Shown in pieces: positions 59,100 through 64,000 of a stretch of DNA of 64,000 nucleotides. Position 1 is the first letter of the stretch; every line of letters begins with the position of its first letter. The notes under the pieces are model-generated. The model ran no database searches. It was not told where the DNA came from and worked only from the letters and a program-made list of their open reading frames with translations. Source of the stretch: Trinickia soli. GTDB lineage: Bacteria; Pseudomonadota; Gammaproteobacteria; Burkholderiales; Burkholderiaceae. A program made the translations under genes and the position numbers. The stretch covers positions 62,001 through 126,000 of the forward strand of contig NZ_PNYB01000011.1 of NCBI RefSeq assembly GCF_002879855.1, read 5' to 3'.

Positions 59100-61433
59100 G
59101 TGAACGACTTGGCTCTCAACTCTTTATATGTGCAGACGGGTGGCGAACGCAGCCAACTGACTGCGCGCGATATGTCGAAGCTGCTACGCGACCATATCTT
59201 CGAGGTGCTGGGCATCGCGCTCGCCGTGACGGCGCTCGCCCTGGCGTACATGTTCGTTGCGACGCCGGTCTACGAGTCCGACGTGCTCGTGCGCGTGGAC
59301 CCGCCCGAGCCGAACGCGCTCGGCATTTCGTCGCAAGGCCAACAGTACGCGCCGCCTGCACCGTCGCCATCGGCCGAGATGGCGATCATGCAAAGCCGGT
59401 CGGTGCTCGAACCGATCATCAATCGCTATCGCTTCGATGTGACGATCAAGCCCAAGACGGTGCCGCTGATCGGCAATCTCGCCCAGAAGTTTGCGAAGCC
59501 GGGGCAGCCGGCGGGGGCGTGGTTTGGCCTCAGCTCGTATGCATGGGGCGGCGAAAAGATGACCGTGAGCCAACTCGACGTGCCGCCCTCGCTCGAAGAA
59601 CGCAAGCTGACGCTGACCGCGCTCGACGGCGGGCGCTATGAGTTGCGCGGCCCCGGCGGCGAAGCGATCCTGACGGGGCAGGTCGGCACGTTGGCGCGTT
59701 CGAGCGACGGTGTTTCGATGCTGGTGACGCAACTGACCGCGCGCCCCGGAACGCAGTTCGAAGTGAAGCATTGGGCCATGGTTGATGCGATCAAGCGCTT
59801 CAGCAAAGATCTGAAAGTGAGCGACAAGGTCAAGGATACGGGCCTCGTCGAAATCACCTATTCGGATACGAAGCCGGAAAAGGCCGCCGAAGTGGCCAAT
59901 GCCATTTCGCAGCAGTACATGATGACGGCCGTTGCCGCCAAGCAGCGCAACGACAATTCGACCCTGGCGTTCATCAACAAGGAATTGCCGCGCCTGCACG
60001 GCGAGCTCGATAAAGCCGAGCAGGCTTTGTCGAGCTATCAGACGTCGGCGCAATCGATGCAGCCGACGAGCGAAGCGCAAGCCTACCTGCAGGGCGGCAT
60101 CGACTTCGATCGACGCATCGCCGACCTGCAGATTCAAAAGACGCAGTTGCTCGATCGTTACACGCCCGATAGCCGCTGGGTGCGCAATATCGACGATCAA
60201 TTGCGCCAATTGCAAGCGCAGAAGGGCCAGTTCGATTCGCGCTTCGCCGCGATGCCTGCGTCGGAACGCAAGAACGTGGACCTGACGCGCGACGCAAAGG
60301 TCGCCGAGCAGGTGTACCTCGGCATGATGCAAAAGGCCGAAGAGTTGTCCGTGCGCCGCGCGAGTACGACGGGGGGCGCGCATATCGTCGACGCCGCGGC
60401 CGTGCCGTTCAAGCCCGTGAAACCCGACCCGCTGATCGTGCTGCCGGGCGGCGTGGTGCTCGGTCTGCTGCTGGGCGTGACCTCGGTGTTCGTGCGCCGT
60501 CACATGATGGTGGGCGTGACCGATCCGTTGTTCGTCGAGGCGCGGCTTGGCGTGCCGCTGATGGGCGAAGTGCTGTACAGCCAACAGCAGGCGCGTCTGG
60601 ACCAGGAAATCGGTGCGTTGCAGCGGCGCTCGCTGTCCTCGCGCGGCGCGACGCCGGGGTTGCCGGGGCGCGTGCCGGGGCAGAGCCCGGGCCAGGCGCC
60701 GACGGACGGCCGTCTCATAGCGACGGGCGCGGGCGTGTCGAAGGTGCTGGCCGATCGCTATCCCGACGATCCGTCGATCGAAGCGCTGCGCAGCGTGCGC
60801 ACGGCGCTTTCCCTCGATCTCGCGCACGCGCCGAACAACATCGTGATGATGGCGGGCCCGACGCCCTCTGCCGGCAAGAGCTTCGTCGCGGCCAACATGG
60901 CGGTGCTGCATGCCGAAGTCGGATCGCGCGTATTGCTGATCGACGCGGACATGCGCGCGGGACACCTCGCCTATTACTTCGGTCAGCCCAATCGCGGCGG
61001 GTTGTCGGAAGTGCTCAAGGGCGCGATGCAGCCGCACGAGGCGTTGCGTCGCACGAGCGTCGAAGGTCTGACGTTGCTCTCGTGCGGCAGCCGCATCACG
61101 AATCCGGCTGCGCTGTTGATGCGTCATAACTTCCGCGAGATGCTGCAGCGCTTCTCGCAGGAATACGACCTCGTCATCGTCGATACGCCGCCGTTCCTCG
61201 TCGTGACCGACGCTGCGATCATCGCGGGCGATGCGGGCGCCACGGTGCTCGTGCTGCGTTCGGGCATGCAGAGCGAAGAGGAAATCGCCGAGACGGTCCG
61301 TAAGCTCGAGCGCTCGGAAGCGCGCGTGACGGGGGCGGTGTTCAATGCGATTCCGCTTTCGCGCAGCCATCGCTATTACGGCTATTACGGTTCGGGCGAC
61401 GACACGGAGCCGATCTTCGACGCGACAGCGTGA
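59100..61433 (+). CDS. wzc: Polysaccharide co-polymerase tyrosine autokinase (Wzc/BceF-like)
   Basis: A 777-residue inner-membrane protein that sets chain length and gates export with Wza. A Wzz domain lies between two membrane helices (VLGIALAVTALALAYMFV near residue 40; LIVLPGGVVLGLLLGVTSVF near 450), with a long coiled coil between. The C-terminal BY-kinase has Walker A MAGPTPSAGKSFVAANMA, Walker A' VLLIDADMRAGH, Walker B DLVIVDTPPFLV and a short Tyr cluster (HRYYGYYGSGDD). Start is GTG at 59100 after a weak GAGG. About 80 Pro/Gly-rich residues separate the helices from the kinase. Confidence 0.93.
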   Translation: MNDLALNSLYVQTGGERSQLTARDMSKLLRDHIFEVLGIALAVTALALAYMFVATPVYESDVLVRVDPPEPNALGISSQGQQYAPPAPSPSAEMAIMQSRSVLEPIINRYRFDVTIKPKTVPLIGNLAQKFAKPGQPAGAWFGLSSYAWGGEKMTVSQLDVPPSLEERKLTLTALDGGRYELRGPGGEAILTGQVGTLARSSDGVSMLVTQLTARPGTQFEVKHWAMVDAIKRFSKDLKVSDKVKDTGLVEITYSDTKPEKAAEVANAISQQYMMTAVAAKQRNDNSTLAFINKELPRLHGELDKAEQALSSYQTSAQSMQPTSEAQAYLQGGIDFDRRIADLQIQKTQLLDRYTPDSRWVRNIDDQLRQLQAQKGQFDSRFAAMPASERKNVDLTRDAKVAEQVYLGMMQKAEELSVRRASTTGGAHIVDAAAVPFKPVKPDPLIVLPGGVVLGLLLGVTSVFVRRHMMVGVTDPLFVEARLGVPLMGEVLYSQQQARLDQEIGALQRRSLSSRGATPGLPGRVPGQSPGQAPTDGRLIATGAGVSKVLADRYPDDPSIEALRSVRTALSLDLAHAPNNIVMMAGPTPSAGKSFVAANMAVLHAEVGSRVLLIDADMRAGHLAYYFGQPNRGGLSEVLKGAMQPHEALRRTSVEGLTLLSCGSRITNPAALLMRHNFREMLQRFSQEYDLVIVDTPPFLVVTDAAIIAGDAGATVLVLRSGMQSEEEIAETVRKLERSEARVTGAVFNAIPLSRSHRYYGYYGSGDDTEPIFDATA

Positions 61434-61462
61434 CCGCGTCGATTCGTTTTTTCGGGAGAACT

Positions 61463-62581
61463 ATGCGTCTCGTGGTCAATGGTAAGTTCACCGCGCAGCG
61501 CCTGACGGGCGTACAGCGCGTGGCTTACGAACTGATGCGCGCCGTCCGATCGAACAGTTCAGCGGACGAAATCGAAGTAGTCGTACCGAGCAATGCCGTC
61601 GCGTCCGCTTCGCCGATCGATCGACAACGGCAGGTGCCCTGGCTCAAGGGCGATCTCTGGGAGCAGATCGCCTTGCCGCTCGCGACGCGCGGCGAACTGT
61701 TGTTGAGCCTGTGCAATAGCGGACCGATATTCAAACGCCGTCACGTCGTGATGGTCCATGACATGGCTGTCTATGACACGCCGCATACGTTTTCCTGGGC
61801 GTTCCGTACCTGGTATCGCGTCAAGTTCGCCATGCTGCTGCGCCACGCACCGATTTTGCTGACGGTGTCCGCCTTTTCGAAGTCGCGCATTTGCGCGTTG
61901 CTGGGCGCCGACGAGTCGCGCGTGCGGGTGGTGCGTCCGGGCGCCGATCATTTCGGCCGCATCGTCTCCGACCTTTCGATCGTCGCGCGCCTCGGGCTCG
62001 CCGACGTCAACTACTGCGTCATCGTCGGCAGTCTGGACCCGCGCAAGAACCTGCAGCGCGTGCTGGCCGCGGTGGAACGGCTTGGACACCTGCACGACGT
62101 GAAATTCGTGGTTGTCGGAGGCGCGAATTCACGCGTCTTCGCGCAGGCGGCAACGGCGTTGGACGATGGCGCGGCTACGGGCGCACGCATCGTGCGCGCG
62201 GGCTACGTCTCGGACGGCGAACTGAAAGCGCTCTACGAACATGCCGCCTGTCTCGCGTTTCCTTCGTTGTACGAAGGATTCGGGTTGCCGCCGCTCGAGG
62301 CGATGTATTGCGGATGCCCCGCCATCGTGTCGACGCATCCCGCGGTGACCGAAGCGTGCGGCGATGCCGCGATGTACTGCAACGCAGAATCGATCGAAGA
62401 CATCGCGCAAAAGATGGCGTTGATGCTGACCGACGGTGCGCTACGCGCGGCCTATCGGGAAAAAGGACTCGTGCATGCCCATGCGAAAAGCTGGGATCGG
62501 TCGGCGCGGGAGCTGATGAAAATATTGAAGGGAGAGACATATGAAGCGGAGCCTGCGATCGCCGTTCGATCGGTCGCGTAG
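61463..62581 (+). CDS. GT4-family glycosyltransferase
   Basis: A 372-residue cytoplasmic glycosyltransferase of GT-B fold, probably adding one sugar of the repeat. NGKFTAQRLTGVQRVAYELM opens the first domain; VVGGANSRVFAQAATALDDG and the acid/base segment PSLYEGFGLPPLEAMYCGCP (with the E-x7-E motif) form the donor site. The ATG at 61463 follows GGGAG; a GTG at 61430 overlaps the kinase stop and is less likely. It lies in the same transcript as wzc and the next hydrolase gene. Confidence 0.88.
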   Translation: MRLVVNGKFTAQRLTGVQRVAYELMRAVRSNSSADEIEVVVPSNAVASASPIDRQRQVPWLKGDLWEQIALPLATRGELLLSLCNSGPIFKRRHVVMVHDMAVYDTPHTFSWAFRTWYRVKFAMLLRHAPILLTVSAFSKSRICALLGADESRVRVVRPGADHFGRIVSDLSIVARLGLADVNYCVIVGSLDPRKNLQRVLAAVERLGHLHDVKFVVVGGANSRVFAQAATALDDGAATGARIVRAGYVSDGELKALYEHAACLAFPSLYEGFGLPPLEAMYCGCPAIVSTHPAVTEACGDAAMYCNAESIEDIAQKMALMLTDGALRAAYREKGLVHAHAKSWDRSARELMKILKGETYEAEPAIAVRSVA

Positions 62582-62608
62582 CGCGTGCGCGGCAAAGGAG
62601 GTCATCGC

Positions 62609-64000
62609 ATGACCGAGCGCTTCGAATTTTCGCGGCGGCGGCGCGCGATGCTGGCCGCGATGGCAGCCGCTGGCGCGACATCGAGCGTCTGTGCATCGGC
62701 GGCGCAGGCCGTCCGCGCAGTCAGTGCGTCGGGCCGGGGCGAGCGGCGCATGACGCAGCTCATCGGCGCGAACGGTTGGCCCGTCACCGCGGCCAATATT
62801 GCCATGTGGAAGGAGATGGGCATCAGTTGGGGCCGCGATTCGGTCGGACCGGGCCAGCCCCACTCGCCCGACGAGCCGGTCGAAGTCGACAAGACGGGCG
62901 CGGCATTCGATCACAATTTGCCGCAGGCCATCGTGCAAAACAATCGCAACGGCATTCGTTCGCTGTTGCTGCTCGGCTACACGCCGAAATGGAATGCGAG
63001 CGTCGACGGCGACAGCCGATCGGCGCCGAAGGACGACAGCGTTTGGCAACGCTACGTCGAAACGGTTGTGCGCACCTACATCGCGCCGCCTTACAACATC
63101 CGCCACTTTCAGATCTGGAACGAGGCGGCCGGGAAATTGTCGGGCGGCTCGCCGCAAGCCACGTTCTGGCACGGCAAGAATTTTCGTGCGCAGCATGAGA
63201 AGTCGCGACCGTATGACCGTGCGATGCAGGATTACGTCGAGCTCGTCCATATTCCGGCCGCGCGGATCGTCCGTAAGTACGGCGGCTATGTCGTGTACGG
63301 CGGATGGCCTGATCAGGGCGGGCTCGACAACTACATCAAATGGCTCGAGTATCGCAGCCCGGTGGCCGGTGCGCGCATGATCGATTGGGTCGACTATCTC
63401 GACACGCACTACCTTGGGGTGGACGGATTGACGCCGCTCTATGAACGTTACGTGGCGAACGGGCCGGCGCGCGGTGTGTGGCAGACCGAGATCGGCGACC
63501 GCTACATGACCGATCCGCACTACCTGCCGATGTATTTTTTCAGGTTCGCCGTGTGGGCGCTCGATCACGCGTGGGACGATCCGGACAAATACGTTTCGAT
63601 GGTTTATCACTGGGATGGGTTTGAGCCCTATCGCCTGACGCATCGCGGCAACCCGCGCACCTATAACGTCTCGGGAAAATCGCTCATCGTCCTGAACAAG
63701 ACGGTTGGTGGCGCGCTCGAGCGTTTCAACGGACATCTCGCATTCGGGCCCAACGCATCGGGCTTGGCGTTGCGCTCGGGCAGTGATCTTGTCGTCCAGG
63801 TGCGGGCGAGCCCCGGGCCGAGGACGGTCACCGTCACGGGCTTGAGCGGCGCCCAGCCCGGGCGCCTTGGCGTGGCGATGATTGACGCGTTGACGGGCGA
63901 GCCCGCCGACATGAGCGCAATCGCGGCTCGGTTGAGCCCGGATGGTTTATCGATCGATTTCCGCGTCCCCGAAGCGGTCAATGGAGCGGGGCATGGCGCC
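62609..64000 (+). CDS. Secreted glycoside hydrolase, C-terminus beyond the window
   Basis: 464 codons, still open at the right edge. MTERFEFSRRRRAMLAAMAA then AGATSSVCASAAQA is a twin-arginine leader. The barrel is like clan-A (GH39/GH5-type) enzymes: HFQIWNEAAGKL has the acid/base Glu and VWQTEIGDRYM the likely nucleophile. AAAGGAG lies eight bases before the ATG at 62609. It is related in plan, not closely in sequence, to the hydrolase at 49984. It probably trims the polysaccharide during export. Confidence 0.82.
   Translation, partial: MTERFEFSRRRRAMLAAMAAAGATSSVCASAAQAVRAVSASGRGERRMTQLIGANGWPVTAANIAMWKEMGISWGRDSVGPGQPHSPDEPVEVDKTGAAFDHNLPQAIVQNNRNGIRSLLLLGYTPKWNASVDGDSRSAPKDDSVWQRYVETVVRTYIAPPYNIRHFQIWNEAAGKLSGGSPQATFWHGKNFRAQHEKSRPYDRAMQDYVELVHIPAARIVRKYGGYVVYGGWPDQGGLDNYIKWLEYRSPVAGARMIDWVDYLDTHYLGVDGLTPLYERYVANGPARGVWQTEIGDRYMTDPHYLPMYFFRFAVWALDHAWDDPDKYVSMVYHWDGFEPYRLTHRGNPRTYNVSGKSLIVLNKTVGGALERFNGHLAFGPNASGLALRSGSDLVVQVRASPGPRTVTVTGLSGAQPGRLGVAMIDALTGEPADMSAIAARLSPDGLSIDFRVPEAVNGAGHGA

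Noticed and set aside
59184-61370. A 728-codon frame antisense to wzc
   Set aside because: Very long, but composed of Arg/His/Ala low-complexity sequence with no family resemblance; the plus strand encodes an unmistakable tyrosine kinase.
1-64000. CRISPR arrays, rRNA genes, replication origins
   Set aside because: No regularly spaced direct repeats, no rRNA sequence, and no DnaA-box clusters were seen.

Overview
The window is high-GC DNA with the gene content and protein sequences of a Burkholderiaceae beta-proteobacterium (Burkholderia, Paraburkholderia or Trinickia type). The pointers are a second, long-tailed Hfq, a psrA-fadE-fadD beta-oxidation operon, a cepacian-like (Bce) exopolysaccharide cluster, and IS701 and IS110 elements. 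I cannot name the species from the sequence alone.

Layout. 1-10662 looks like core or metabolic DNA: a truncated GntR regulator diverging from a small monooxygenase-fold protein, Hfq2, a vanillyl-alcohol-oxidase-type flavoprotein followed by a small exported protein, the operon psrA-fadE-fadD, and an MFS carrier. 10969-14956 holds a LuxR-type regulator without a LuxI partner and, in the opposite direction, four lower-GC genes for unknown beta-rich proteins that seem to share one domain. 15308-17633 is an insertion-sequence graveyard: an IS256 fragment, a frameshifted IS110 fragment, and an intact IS701-family element with inverted repeats and a TTAG target duplication.

18239-39634 is the centrepiece: an extracellular contractile injection system (eCIS, phage-tail-like particle). 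Its order is cap (Pvc16/DUF4255), sheath, tube, tail-assembly-chaperone-like gene, second tube, a very arginine-rich 493-aa protein, LysM hub protein, gpD-like hub, separate spike, PAAR-like tip, gp25, two J-like baseplate proteins, a gpI-like protein, fibre, three small beta-rich proteins, and the AAA+ ATPase. The chaperone-like gene carries a lambda G/GT-style -1 frameshift cassette: an AGGAGG Shine-Dalgarno-like element, then GGGAAAC in the correct frame, then a downstream frame encoding a DUF6760-like domain that has no start codon of its own. No ordinary tape-measure gene is present, and the arginine-rich protein occupies its place. 39703-46512 follows with a GNAT acetyltransferase, a TIM-barrel-like protein, a frameshifted gene, and two tandem paralogous effector-like proteins (about 606 and 571 aa). 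This accessory block ends at the 3' end of a tRNA-Leu(CAG).

46763-64000 carries an orphan TpsB outer-membrane transporter, a hexapeptide acyltransferase, and an exopolysaccharide locus: a secreted glycoside hydrolase, a Wzy-like polymerase/ligase, Wza, an undecaprenyl-phosphate glycosyltransferase and a GlxA/AraC regulator, with manC, a 56-aa protein, the Wzc tyrosine kinase, a GT4 glycosyltransferase and a second secreted glycoside hydrolase (cut by the window end) on the other strand. Together these make the activated sugar, start the lipid-linked repeat, polymerise it, export it, and probably trim it.
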